This document shows positions 1 through 12,351 of a DNA stretch of 64,000 nucleotides, one piece after another. Position numbers and translations under genes: made by a program. The stretch's first letter is position 1. Each line of letters starts with the position of its first letter. Under the pieces are notes generated by a model. It was not told the origin of the DNA. It ran no database searches and was given only the letters and a program-made list of their open reading frames with translations. This DNA is from Pneumocystis sp. 'macacae' (taxonomy: Eukaryota; Ascomycota; Pneumocystomycetes; Pneumocystales; Pneumocystaceae), in assembly GCA_018127085.1 (NCBI GenBank), contig CM030733.1, forward strand, positions 186,001 through 250,000. Reading direction: 5' to 3'.

Positions 1-126
1 CATTAATTTTTATTTATATTTATGTTGAAAAAATGAAATAGAAATATTTATACTCCGATGTAAAACTTTTTATTATTAAATGTTGAAATCTTATGATTTT
101 AGGATTCTATTGTAGTTGAAAATATA

Positions 127-954
127 ATGAAAATTGAGAAAGATTCTGAAAAGGATATATATAATGATTTTGAAAAAGATACATGTGGAAAATTTAATAA
201 TATTTCTATTTTTACAAATGATGAGTTAATGGAGCATAGTAATGCCAATAGTTCTATTAACCCTCTGAATATATACAAGAAAAATGATAATTTTAGTAAA
301 GATGGTAAGTTGTTTTGAAATTTTATAGAATAATTCATAATTTTAGTAAATTTTAACAATTTTCCTAATAATTTTTATAATATCCTGAATGCGTATGGTT
401 TATTACCAACAATAAAAATAGATAATGTTAATGGCATTTCCTCAGTAGACCTAGATAAAACTTTGTTTAATTCTAATTCTACAGAACGATTTTCTGAATT
501 TTCATGTTTGGATGATTATGACTCTCAGTTAAATCTCTCTGATATAGAATGCAATGGTGATATTTATAGTAAATATTTTTATAAATTAAAATGGAGAAAA
601 GGCTTGCCTGAGTATCATAGAAAAACTTTAAATTTATTAGTTGATATTATTCAAATAATTATAAATAAGCTAGTAGCTTGTGAATTGAATATTAATGATC
701 ATATGCTAAATTTTAAGGATAATATAAATAAAATTATAGAAGTATTGAATATGGTTCGTCGTGATAAAAGGTTTAACATTGAAAAACACTTTTTTTTTCG
801 AGATAACTATAATAAACAGTTTGTTAATCACTTAAATAGAATTGAAAAACATAAAAATGCTTCAGAAAAGATTAAATTAAGTATGAAAAAAGTATATTTA
901 GCTCAAAAAAAAATAATTGATGATTTCTGCCATAATATTTCAAATATTTGTTGA
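127..954 (+). CDS. Hypothetical protein, two exons
   Basis: Exons 127-304 and 347-954 join with one 42-nt GT-AG intron to give about 261 residues in one frame. I do not recognise the family. The N-terminal half is acidic and Asn/Ser-rich, probably disordered. The C-terminal half (from about residue 120) is rich in Ile, Lys and Asn with long stretches that look helical, ending in a Lys-rich segment followed by two Cys. No signal peptide or membrane segment is seen. The start at 127 is the first ATG after an in-frame stop-rich stretch, but a further exon upstream of the window edge is possible. It is convergent with ATP11, 121 nt away. The gene structure is plausible; the function is unknown. 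Confidence 0.6.
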
Positions 955-1075
955 TTTCGAATTATATGTTTCATTTAATACTTATTCTATTTACTTTGTT
1001 ATTCATATTTATTGGATAAATAATATAGTACATGGCTTTTAAATAATATCTTTTATTATTTTAGCGTATTAATAA

Positions 1076-2018
1076 CTATTGCAATTTATTGCATTCATTA
1101 ATTAAAATAGAGATATTGAAATTTTTTCCGCTATTAAATTCTTCTAAAAGTTTTAGTTTTAATAAGTCTTCTTGATTATCTTCGGTTGCAGAAAAAAAAG
1201 ATTCAATCTGGAATACTATTGTTTTAATGTCATTTATTGTTATTCCTCTATCTTTCTCAAGTTCACATCTCATTAAAACTATATTTTTATTTAAAGATAG
1301 ATCTGTATGATAAGATAAAAATGTATGGGGTCTTGCAAATTCTCCTTTAATTTTGTATTCTAGAAGTGAAGTAATAAGTATATACTTAGTGAATTTATTT
1401 GTAATGAACCACTGAAGAAAATGCATTTCGATTCCTTCTGGGCGATTTATAGGAAGAATAAACTAAATAAATTAATTAAAAATAAATATATAATTACGCA
1501 CCATATTGTATTTTTTTGCATTTTTTTCTATTATATCAAATTTTAATGAAGATATTACTCCACAATGATTATATTCATTTTGAATGTGGCGAGCTTTCCA
1601 TATTAACTCTATTTCTTTAATATTATGCAATTGCAGTTTTTCTACGTTAATATATGATGATAAAGCTCTAATATAATTCTTTTTATTATTATTTAATATT
1701 TTAGTGTTATTTTGAATTGTGTTTTGATTTTTTTGTATAAAGTAGGATGTTGATAGTGTTTGTGAAGTGTCTTTATCTGATTTTACAGTATATTTTTTAA
1801 AAAGTTCTTGAATAGATGAAAGACCTTCTCTTTTTGTTTTTTTGTTAGCAAAAATATTGAAAAAATACTTTATACTTTGTCATTTTTTGTTCTAATTTTT
1901 TTCTATATCTATTTATAAATTCGTTTGGAGTATTTTTAGTTGTAAAATGAGATTGTCTAATTTTATAAATTTTTTGCCATGTTTTTTTCTTTGTAAATAA
2001 AAATATTTGAAGAAACAT
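1076..2018 (-). CDS. ATP11: F1-ATPase assembly chaperone Atp11
   Basis: Exons (minus) 1876-2018, 1502-1829 and 1076-1462 give about 285 residues. Family hallmarks are clear: an N-terminal basic presequence for mitochondria, the helical segment with NEFINRYRKKLE, the block ALSSYINVEKL followed by EIELIWKARH, and the C-terminal core with EMHFLQW, SLLEYKIKGEFARPHT and LMRCELEKDRG. In the family Atp11 binds the F1 beta subunit in the mitochondrial matrix and prevents its aggregation before F1 assembly. The first intron (1830-1875) ends in AAG rather than CAG/TAG, and this choice restores the conserved KEGLSSI. The gene is divergent from PCH2 across about 640 nt. Confidence 0.93.
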
Positions 2019-2661
2019 TATAATTTTTAAAAATTTTAAATTTAAGTTTCTGGTATAAAATGCATAATGTTTATATAATGATTGTCTTATAATCTAATTT
2101 ATAAGAATTTATTTCGAGATTTTTAGTATAAAATGAATAATACGTTTTTAAAAAATTTTAAAATTGTATAATATTATTTTAGTAAAAAGAGTTTACGTAT
2201 TTTTATGTTTAATGAAATTTTATTTTTTTAAATTAACATAAAAATTTAATATTTGTCTTTCTCATTAATTTATTTGTTTTGGTATTCTTTTTATAGTATA
2301 TATTATTTTTTTTCTTAAAAGTTATTTTTTAATAAAAAATTACTTATAAAATTTCTATTAAAGTATATAATTTAAAAAAAAAAAAAAATAAATATTTTTC
2401 TTTAAATAATTTATTATTTATTTTAAATTCCTTTTATTAGAATATTTTATTCATTTAAAATGTGCTTATCAGTTTTACTATCGATAAGTTTTAAGACGTT
2501 TGTAAAATATATAGTTTTTTAATGTTTAGAAATAATATATTGGTATATGCATATATAACTTGAGAACGGTTGAAGCTAATGCTTTATTTGATAATAATTG
2601 TAAAGAATTTGTTAATAAAAAATCTTTTAATGATTTTCAAGAAAGGTTTAGATATCAAAGA
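2019..2661. other. Intergenic, divergent ATP11/PCH2
   Basis: T-rich, with homopolymer runs and no supported gene. Probably holds both promoters. An open stretch at 2560-2661 continues PCH2's first frame without an ATG. Confidence 0.7.
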
Positions 2662-4545
2662 ATGGATGAATCTCAAACTAATAAATGTGAAAATGAATCT
2701 AAAAAATACATAGTTCACAAGCCTTTACTTCATAGTATGCTTTGTTTTATTTTTCAAAAAATTATTTTAATTTTATTTAGTTGAATGCTCTTTGAAAGAG
2801 AAGGTTTTATTTAATGTAAATTTTAGAAAGGATGTTTAATATTAGAAAGAGTACCTGTAGATTTGATACTGCTGCTCATCATGTTCGTCAATTTCTTCTT
2901 GAGAATTTTTCTTCATTAACATTGAATACTGAATTTCGTAACTTTGAGGATGAATTACTTTTAATGAAACATGTTGAGCAAATCAGAGGTAATTTTGTTT
3001 TTTAAAAAATTATAATATTAATCTTTTTAGTTGTTGAGGCATCAGGTATGGTTAAAATGTTTTATGTATGCGTATTAATATTTTATAGGATCTGATAAAG
3101 AAATTCTTTACTTGGATGAGGTCGATCTTGATATTCACATATATCAACTTAACAACGATTTACCTACTCTAAGTAGTTTTGATTACGAAGATCAGGAAGA
3201 TGGACCCATGGCCATAGTAACTGAACTGCCGTCTTTATCTTTAGAAGGGTTATGGGATAAGTAGATACTTTATTTTAAATTAATTAGTCTAAAGAATAGT
3301 CTTGTATTTGAGAATAATATTAAAAATAATTTGCTTCATTTTATTCATACAGTCATGCTTTTTTCTGATAAAGATGTTAATTTTAATATTGTTACATGGA
3401 ATAGGTATGTAAATTAAATTAACATTTTATATAATATAAATAGACTTATTCTTTTGCATGGACCTCCTGGAACTGGAAAAACATCTTTATGTAAAACACA
3501 TTACTAAAGTATCTTTATTAGTTAATGAGGATAGGTAGAGCATTAGCACAAAAACTTTCAATTAGACTTTCTAATAAATTTTCCCGAGGAAGGGTCTGTA
3601 TATATACATATATATTAACAATAAACAGGCTTACTTTTAGTAAGATTGTTGAAGTAAATTCTCACTCTCTTTTTTCCAAGTGGTTTTCAGAAAGTGGGAA
3701 ATTAGTTGGCAAAATGTTCCAACAAATTCACGAAATGGTAAAAGATGAGGATTCATTTGTTTGTGTCCTTATAGGTATATTTAGAGAGTTTTTATAGCAT
3801 TTTTAATTATTTAGATGAGGTGGAAAGCTTAACTGCTGCAAGAAAAGCTGCTGCATCTGGTCTTGAACCATCGGATGGTTTAAGGGTGGGAATTTAACTT
3901 TGTTATATTAGTGTCTTCACTCATTATGTGTTTTTAGGTTGTAAATTCTCTACTTACACAATTGGATAAATTAAAACCTCATAAAAATGTTTTTATTTTA
4001 ACTACATCTAATTTAGTAGAAGCGATGGGTTAATATTTGGTTATATGTATCCATATTGCTGACATATATTCTAGATCCTGCTTTCGTAGATCGTATAGAT
4101 ATAAAACAGTATGTTGGTGATCCGAATCCAGATGCTATTTTTGCGATTCTTCAATCATGTATTAATGAGTTAGGTCGAAAAGGTTTAATTGAGGATGGAG
4201 TATATTTTTAAAATACTCATTTTATTGTTTTTTAATTCTATTATTAGATACCAGTGCCTTCTTTTACTGAAGCATCTATAAGTTTATATTCTCAGCCAAA
4301 TTCACATAGTTCTCGTTTATATAGAATAGCTGTTGATTGTAAAGTAAATATTTTATTGAGTAAAACTCTTAATAGGCTACTAATATTGTCTATTTCAGGG
4401 GTTATCTGGAAGGACTCTTCGTCGTCTTCCTGTTCTTGCTCATGCTAAATATCTTCAACGACCTTGCTGTACGATGGATGAAATGCTTTGTTCTTTAGAA
4501 AGAGTCGTAAAAGAAGAGTTGTCGTCCTCTATGAAAACATTTTAA
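2662..4545 (+). CDS. PCH2: AAA+ ATPase Pch2/TRIP13
   Basis: Fourteen exons: 2662-2734, 2781-2815, 2850-2988, 3031-3045, 3089-3260, 3300-3404, 3444-3490, 3535-3593, 3645-3774, 3815-3885, 3938-4028, 4075-4199, 4248-4343, 4399-4545, about 434 residues (human TRIP13 has 432). Walker A is [14 protein letters not shown], Walker B VLIDEVESL, with [33 protein letters not shown] and the C-terminal [19 protein letters not shown]13/Pch2 remodels HORMA-domain proteins (Mad2, Hop1) in the meiotic and spindle checkpoints. Two acceptors are AAG (2849 and 3644); only they keep the conserved frame. One exon is just 15 nt (3031-3045). Stop at 4543-4545. Confidence 0.93.
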
Positions 4546-4661
4546 TATAGAACGTTTTATCTATTTACTAAATACTATATATTTAAAGTAGTATTTATTT
4601 TTTATTTAAAATTTTAAACGTCCAAGTTAAAAATATTTCGAAGATTTTCTAGTATTAAAAA

Positions 4662-6702
4662 ATGGTAAGTTTGGAATCAGTAAAATAAAATATAATAATT
4701 TTAATTAAAGTCACGCATTTTTACTGAGAATGCAGTCGAAGAGAGAGGTGAGAGTGCGCGAATGGTATGTTGTCTTGATTTTTTTTAGGAGTAATGGTTT
4801 TAATAAAAATTGTAGTCAACTTTTGTAGGTGCTATTGCTGGTAAAATTGATATAATGGTACTGGTTATCCTAAGTCTTATTAATTTTAGTTGGGGATCTT
4901 GTAAAAAGTACTCTTGGTCCTAAAGGAATGGTATTTTTTTTACTAATGTTATTTCTCTAAATACTTGAAGGATAAAATTCTTCAATCAGCTTCCACTGGT
5001 GAGATTGTAGTTACTAATGATGGCGCAACTATTTTGAGATCTATTTCTCTTGATAATGCTGCTGCTAAAGCACTTGTTAATGTTTCTATAACTCAAGACA
5101 ATGAAATAGGGGATGGTACAACAAGTGTTACAGTTTTAGCTGCTGAGCTTCTGAGAGAAGCTGAAAGACTCATCGATTCTAAAATACATCCTCAGACTAT
5201 TATAGATGGGTATAGGATTGCGACCAGTATAGCTCTTAATGCACTATATGAGTCTTCTGTTGATCATAAGTATGTTTTTATATTTTTTATAGTTTGTTTT
5301 TAAATAATATAGAGATAATTCAGAATTATTCAGAAAGGATCTGGAAAATATAGCTCGTACTACACTCAGTTCTAAGATTCTTGCTCAAGATCGAGATCAT
5401 TTTTCAAAATTAGCTGTTGATGCTGTATTTAGATCCACTAACCTTGAGAGTATTCAGATTATTAAAAAGTTGGGGGGTAAATTGAAGGATTCTTATCTTG
5501 ATGAAGGCTTCATATTGGAAAAGAAAATTGGAGTTAATCAGCCTAAAAGACTTGAAAATGTAAAAATTCTTGTTGCGAATACTCGTAATATAACTTATGT
5601 TTGTTTTGTTTATGTTTGATGTATATTAGCTATGGATACTGATAAAGTAAAAATTTTCGGCGCACGAGTAAAAGTAAATACTACTAGTAAACTTGCAGAA
5701 TTAGAGAAGGCAGAAAAAGTAATAAAAGAAACTCTAGTATTTTATATTGATTATTTTAGGAGAAAATGAAGGCTAAGGTTGAGAAAATAAAAGCGCATGG
5801 AATTAATTGTTTTGTAAATCGCCAACTTATTTATAATTGGCCTGAGCAACTATTTGCTGATGCTGGAATAATATCTATTGAGCATGCTGATTTTGATGGG
5901 ATAGAAAGGCTTGCGCTTGTTACTGGCGGAGAAATAGCGTCGACTTTTGATCATCCAGAGTATGTGAAATTAGGGAAATGTGATTTAATTGAAGAAATTA
6001 TTATTGGAGAAGATAAAGTAAGAGCTATGGTTACTATTTGACTATATTGATAATTTTAGATGATTAAGTTTTCTGGTGTTGCTGCTGGTGAAGCTTGTAC
6101 AATAGTTCTTAGGTATTTTCTTAAAAAAATAAATTATTCTAATTAGCAATAGAGGTGCTACATCTCAACTTCTTGATGAAGCTGAAAGATCATTACATGA
6201 TGCATTATCGGTATTGTTGCAGACTATGAACGATTCTAAAACTATTTTGGGTGGTGGTTGTTCTGAAATTCTTATGGCAAAAGCAGTCGATTCTGTTGCT
6301 TCTAAGGAATCTGGGAAAAAGGTTCATGCAATTGAAGCTTTTGCTCGAGCTCTTCGTACAATACCTATGATTCTTGCAAGTAATGCTGGACTTGATTCTA
6401 GTGAACTTGTTTCTTTATTACGTTCTGCTCATTATAATGGTAACTTATGAGCTTTTTATTGTTCGTTTTTTTATTTGTCTTAGGAATGATTTCATATGGT
6501 TTAGATCTGATCAATGGTGAGATAGCAGATATGAGGGATGCCGGAGTTATTGAGAGTTATAAGTTAAAATACTCAATTGTCTCAAGTGCATCAGAAGTAG
6601 CTGAAATGCTTTTAAGGTCTTTATACATTTATGTCTGATTTTTTTAATGTTTTTAGAGTTGATACCATTCTTAAATCTACTCCTAGACCAAGAACTCGTT
6701 AG
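4662..6702 (+). CDS. CCT2: CCT chaperonin beta subunit (Cct2)
   Basis: Twelve exons: 4662-4664, 4711-4764, 4816-4840, 4890-4930, 4971-5269, 5313-5584, 5630-5718, 5760-6017, 6060-6112, 6153-6439, 6484-6616, 6657-6702, about 519 residues, close to the usual 527. Chaperonin motifs: [39 protein letters not shown], the apical segment with [23 protein letters not shown] and the end [19 protein letters not shown]. It is a subunit of the cytosolic TRiC ring that folds actin and tubulin. Exon 1 holds only the initiator ATG; the 46-nt intron ends in AAG and exon 2 starts with the conserved [17 protein letters not shown]. The 117-nt gap after PCH2 makes a short promoter. Confidence 0.95.
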
Positions 6703-7531
6703 CTTGTATTTAAGTAAATAAATATATTTAAGTTCATTTTTAAGTTTTATTTATTAGAAATTTAAAATTATTTTAAAAATTTGAATTTTATATTAATGTA
6801 TAATAAAATGAAATATTAGAATTAAAAATAGAGATTATGAAAATATATCAGCATTTAGTTGTATACTCTAGTTTATTTTAAAAAGTTATAAAGTTCCGGA
6901 ATTTGTTTAGCGTAAATATCATCTGTTTATTGATATATACAATAGATTTATTAATGATTCATGTTTTAAGATAAAAAATTAGTTTGTTTATAATACAAAA
7001 TGTTTTAAAAATATGTTTATTAAATTTAAAAATACCACCTTTAGTAATCTTTATCTTTTTTAAGTTTTGGATTTTATATGTTTTCATATTACATTAAAAG
7101 TAATGATTTATTAAATCTAATATTTTTTATTTTATTTTAATAATTTTTAGAAATTGTAATATTCAAAATTAATTTATAAAATATAGGTTCTAAAATTAAA
7201 CGTTACTGTTCGTTGTTTGTTGTTTTTTAATATTTTAAAACGAATATAAAAGTATTATGATTAAGTGTTTTTTTTAAATTTGGGATATTTTAAAAAAGTG
7301 TAAGTTTCGATATGGAAAATCAGGTTGCTCAAATTTAAAAAACAGTATTCAAAAGTTTTTATATACATATAAATATAAATTTATTATTTACTTAAAGGTT
7401 TTTTTTTCTTTCTAAAGGTTTTTTATATTGTTTTTATTAGATTATTTTATAAGATTTATGTAAAACTGGCTCTATTGAAACAATAGAATTAAAAAGATAT
7501 TTCTATCTTGTAAGGCTTTTCATATAAAGAA
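6703..7531. other. Intergenic, CCT2 to IRE1
   Basis: About 830 nt of T-rich sequence with no recognised gene. May include the CCT2 3' UTR, the IRE1 promoter and a missed first exon of IRE1 with its signal peptide. Confidence 0.6.
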
Positions 7532-10500
7532 ATGTCTACTGTAAAGACTTCTAATGTGAAGGATATTAAATTTGGAGAATTTTATGAAAGGCTTATTGAG
7601 TCTACTGAATGGCCTCTTAAATCACTTTTAATTTCAAGTGATTTAAATGATTTGAGTCTTACGGATTTAGTGCTACTGGTTACTACAGATGGTGATCTTT
7701 ATTGTATTAATAGAGATAATGGAAAGATAAATTGGGTTTTGAGGGGACTGAATTCTCTAATGAGGTCTGAGAGAGATTTAGCTAAAATGGATAATCAATT
7801 TGACCATAAACAATATATTTCAAATAATGTTGACTTTCTTTGGTTTTTAGAACCTGTTGATGATGGTTCTATATATGCATTTGATTTTAGAATAGGAATT
7901 TATGTATGTTTTTTTTAATTATTGAAATTTCTAATTTTCAAAGAAACTTCCATTTAATATTAAACAATTAATAAGATTGTCACCTTACAGTTTTCCAGGA
8001 GATGATAAAGTTTATATTGGTAAAAAAGAGACTTCTCTTTTTGTTGTAGATGTAAATACTGGAGAAATATATCAAAATTTTAATAGTGGTTATCAATATG
8101 GTACTTCTCGTTGTCTTTCTAAAGGTTTTGGCAGGTATTATGATAAAAAATGTAACACAGTAGATTCCCATAATAAGAATGTTCTAAAGATAGGTCGTGT
8201 AGGTAATTAAATATTATATTGTAGAATTGTTTTATAACTTAATCTTTCAGATTATATATTAAGTGTATATTCTGGAAATAGATTATTGTGGAATGTTAGC
8301 TATAGTGAATGGGTTCCTAGCTTTATTAATGTTAATTTTGAAAATAGATATAATTTGATGTTTGATGGTAGATATATATTGTCAACGCATAATGGCAAGG
8401 TATTTCAGCATAATATTACAGGGTTAACTTCTTCTGTTGTATGGTCTAAAAAACTTGATAATCCTGTCACTAAAGTTTTTGATATTTTGTCTTTTGTTCC
8501 TATTTCAATTCATCATTTGTCTGAAACAAAGCAGCATATATTTGTAATGATAGAACAACCTACTGATTTTATATTTAAAATGTTTAATAAGACATATAAT
8601 CGGTATGTTTTTATTAATGTTACTCAAATAGATAATTGGTATGCTTTATCTGAAGAAAGGTTCCCATTTATAAGAGAAGCATCATTATCTCGTTGGTATG
8701 ATAGCACAATTAGTTTTGGAAAGCTGGGTATTTTGCCTTTGTATACAGATCTTATCGGTCTCCATCGAATTTCGTATGATACAAGTCAAATTTTAACTAT
8801 TGATTCTTCTTTTGAACCATTAAAAACTAATATTTTTTTGGACCAGAGTTATGGTTTAAAATACAAGTATATTTTTTTAATTTTTTTAATGGGTTGTTTA
8901 TTAACGTATTTCTTATGGAAAAGGAAGAAATATTATTATTCAGTTATATCTTTATTAAAGGTTAAAATTTTCTCATGGATAATATGTATAAAAAAAGAGA
9001 ATAATCATTTATTCTTAACTAGTATTTCGAATATTTTTAATAAAAAAAACAATAGAGAGTATGCGAATTTTAAAAATGAATTCATTGATATTATATCAAA
9101 TACTGATGATATTTTATTGTTAAATGAAATGAAGGACTTGAAAGTATTTCATTTAAAAAAACGTAGAAAAGGTATTCGAAGAAATAGGAAACGTAAAAAG
9201 GAAATAGAAAATATGGATTATATCGATATAGCTGAAGCAATATCGAAAGATGAAAATTTTGAAGAAAATCAGGTAGAATATAATGATAATATGCAAGATA
9301 TAAATTCGGATTTATTGGCTCTTAAAGAATATGATTCAGTTGAAGATATAAAATTTCCTTTGATTATAAATTCTTTAGAAATAACAAATAAAATCTTAGG
9401 TATGATTTTATTTAAAACTATATTTTTAATTATTTATTTTAGGATATGGGAGTCATGGTACAATAGTTTATGAAGGCTCTTTTGAGGGCCGTAAAGTAGC
9501 TGTAAAAAGGATGTTATTGGAATTTTATGAGATTGCTTTTCGTGAAATTACATTATTACAAGAAAGTGATGGTCATCCAAATGTTATTCGTTATTATTGT
9601 AAACAGAAAAGTGATAAGTTCTTATATATTGCTCTTGAGCTTTGTTGTGCTTCTCTTTATGATATTATTGAACGTTCTTCCGAATTTTCATGGTTATCGA
9701 AGTTAACTAATGTTTCAAATATTCTATATCAAATAGCTTTAGGAATACAATATTTGCATTCTTTAAAAATAGTTCATAGGGATATTAAGCCTCAGAATAT
9801 CCTTTTGGTGCCTTTGCATTTAGAATCTGATAACAATAAAGATGCTAAACAACTAGATAATATTCGTATTGTAATATCAGATTTTGGTTTGTGTAAAAAA
9901 TTAGAATTGGATCAAAGTAGTTTTAAAATGACTACTTCCCAATTGTCTGGTACAATTGGATGGAGAGCTCCTGAATTATTTTATGAAAAATGTGATATTG
10001 ATAATAGGTTTCAAAAAAATATATCTCACTTTCAAGCAAAATCTGTAAATTTTTTTCGAAATCACAAAGTTGGTCGTGCAATAGATATATTTTCTATGGG
10101 ATGTGTATTTTATTATGTTTTGACAAAAGGCATGCATCCTTTTGGTGAATATTATCTTAGAGAAGGAAATATTGTAAAAGGCACTGCGAACTATAGTCAT
10201 TTAGATTTCCTTGGCAATGAAAGCTTTCTTGCTAAAGATCTCATTTCAAAAATGTTAAGTTTAGATCCAAGTATGAGGTAAAATATTTTAGAATTGTAAA
10301 TAGTTTATTGATCAAGTAAGACCAGATGCAAATTTTGTTGTTAAACATCCATATTTTTGGTCATCTGAGAAAAAGTTATCTTTTTTAATAGATACTTCTG
10401 ATAGATTTGAAACTGAAAGGCATCAGTCTTCTTCTGAATTATTGTATTTTTTAGAGAAAGATGTTCTTAATATTATAGGAAGAAATTGGCAGAAAAAGAT

Positions 10501-10801
10501 AAATAAACATATTTTGGAGAATTCTGGGAAGTTCAGAAAATATGATGGAACAAAGCTTTTAGATCTTTTACGAATATTGAGGAATAAGGTAAATAGGGAT
10601 AATTATGTATTTATTATTAATTTTTAGAAAAATCATTACCAGAATCTTCCCTTTAATGTTCAGGAGATTCTAGGGCCGCCTCCTGATCTCTATTTATCAT
10701 ATTTCATGATTCGATTTCCTCATTTATTATTACATTGTTATTATGTTATTAAGCGTTTTTTAGATAAAGAAAATATGCATCAGTTAGCTAGTTATTTTTA
10801 A
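7532..10801 (+). CDS. IRE1: ER stress sensor kinase/RNase Ire1
   Basis: Exons 7532-7903, 7944-8202, 8251-9399, 9443-10277, 10321-10588 and 10628-10801 give about 1018 residues. Luminal sensor: VTTDGDLYCINRDNGK and LSPYSFPGDDK. A single membrane segment lies near residues 416-435 (about 8866-8925). Kinase (from about residue 594): GYGSHGTIVYEGSFEG, AVKR, HRDIKPQNILL, SDFGLCKKL, GTIGWRAPEL. The C-terminal KEN RNase domain (about 905-1018) has LRNKKNHYQNLP and FPHLLLHCYY. Ire1 senses unfolded proteins and cleaves mRNAs by splicing or decay. Oddity: the chosen ATG has no obvious signal peptide, so a small upstream exon may be missing from this model. Confidence 0.93.
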
Positions 10802-11003
10802 ACAGTTAAATATAAAAAAATATAAAAAATATATTCTATTTATGGATTTTTCGGATAATGTTATTTTTAAATTTATAAATATCGAGATTTAAATGTATTA
10901 TATGATTTATTTTGCAAGTTGATTAATTGATACTTTGATATTTTTTAAAAAGTTTAAAATGTTTTGTATTTTTGTTAACTAAGTCATAAACTTTTTTTAA
11001 ATA

Positions 11004-11556
11004 ATGAAAGTTAGTATTGTTTTTTTACTAAATAATAAAATTTATTTTTTTTAGAAAAAAAAACGGAAAATTGAAATTGTTTTTGATTCAGAGTCTAGGC
11101 GGTAATATTTATTTTAGTATTATTTTTAAAATTAATCTTTATTATTAGAGAATATTTAACTGGATTCCATAAAAGAAAGGTTGAAAAGCAGAAAAAAGCA
11201 GAAAAATTTTTCAAACAGAGGGTGAAAAATGAGAGACTTAAAATTAAGAAAGAGGTAAATATTAAATGATTAGTTTAATTTATAATTCATCCTGTATTTA
11301 GAATAAAGAGAAAAGGAATACTGCAATTCGGAATTTTATTGAATCTAATCTTTTAAGACAAGGTTTATTTTCCTATTAAAGTTTTTGTTTAAATAATATG
11401 AAAATAATGACTTTTTTAAATATAGATGTTGTTCAGGATTTTTCTAAAAATTTTGGTATTAAAGATGAATTTAAGAAGCATAATGTTCGTATTTTAAAAA
11501 ATAAATATGATGATCAAAATTATACAACTGTTACTATTATTGAGGATTTGGCTTAA
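11004..11556 (+). CDS. RRP17: rRNA-processing protein Rrp17/Nol12
   Basis: Five exons (11004-11009, 11055-11101, 11149-11254, 11302-11362, 11426-11556) encode about 116 residues. The family signature is intact: KKKRKIEIVFDSESRREYLTG split over the second junction, then GFHKRKVEKQKKAEKFFKQR and the C-terminal TTVTIIEDLA. Rrp17/Nol12 is a nucleolar exonuclease-like factor needed for ITS1 processing and large-subunit maturation. Exon 1 is only ATG-AAA; the donor is GTTAGT and the acceptor lies after a T-rich tract. It is short for the family (about 200), with the central linker reduced. It sits 202 nt downstream of IRE1. Confidence 0.85.
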
Positions 11557-12351
11557 TAAAAGAATTGGTTAATAGTATAAATTAAATATTTTTTTATTTT
11601 TGGAATATTTTTTTAGTATTTATGGTATTCTTATATTTATATATTAAATTCATGCAATTTTAATGTATTTTTATAGAAGAAATTATGTAGATAAAAATTT
11701 AAATGTAATGAAAATGAATATATTAAAAAAAGGAAAAATCGGTATTTTTAATATTTTTAATAAATTATAGGTTGAATTTATAAAATAAAATCTAAATTTA
11801 TTAATAGATTTATGTTCTAGATATGTTTTTAATTGAAAAAAGGTTATAAATTGTTCTTTTAATTTTTTTATTTGTTAATAATAATTTATATTTTAAATAT
11901 GTATTTATAAATATATTATTTTATTTACTCTTGAAAATAAAAAATATATAGATAATTGGTTATTATGTAAAATTATTAATGATTAATATTTAAAGAGATT
12001 ATTTTGTATTTTGAATTTTTATGTTTTTTGAAACTATTAATAAACAATGGTTTATGCTATGGTTATATGTTTTTTATTGCTATAAGAATTAATATTATGA
12101 AATATAATTAATATTTTAATATTTTTAATTATTGTTTTAATATGTTGATTAAAAATAAATTATTTAAATTAAATGTATGTATTATAATTATTTTTTAAAT
12201 TTTTTGTATATACTTTTTTCTATTATATTGAATAATTGTATAATTTGATTATATATGTATATGTATGTATATATTGGATTAAATTATTTTCAGAAAAATT
12301 AAGTGTAAAAAATTAAGATCGAATAATTATATTTTAAAATTATATTTTAAA
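11557..12351. other. Intergenic, RRP17 to BET2
   Basis: About 795 nt, T-rich, with short AT microsatellite stretches near 12250. No ORF or RNA gene seen. Confidence 0.7.

Noticed and set aside
3261..3287. A 27-nt intron in PCH2
   Set aside because: Extending the acceptor to GAATAG at 3299 gives a 39-nt intron and the conserved GLWDNLVFE with no insertion.
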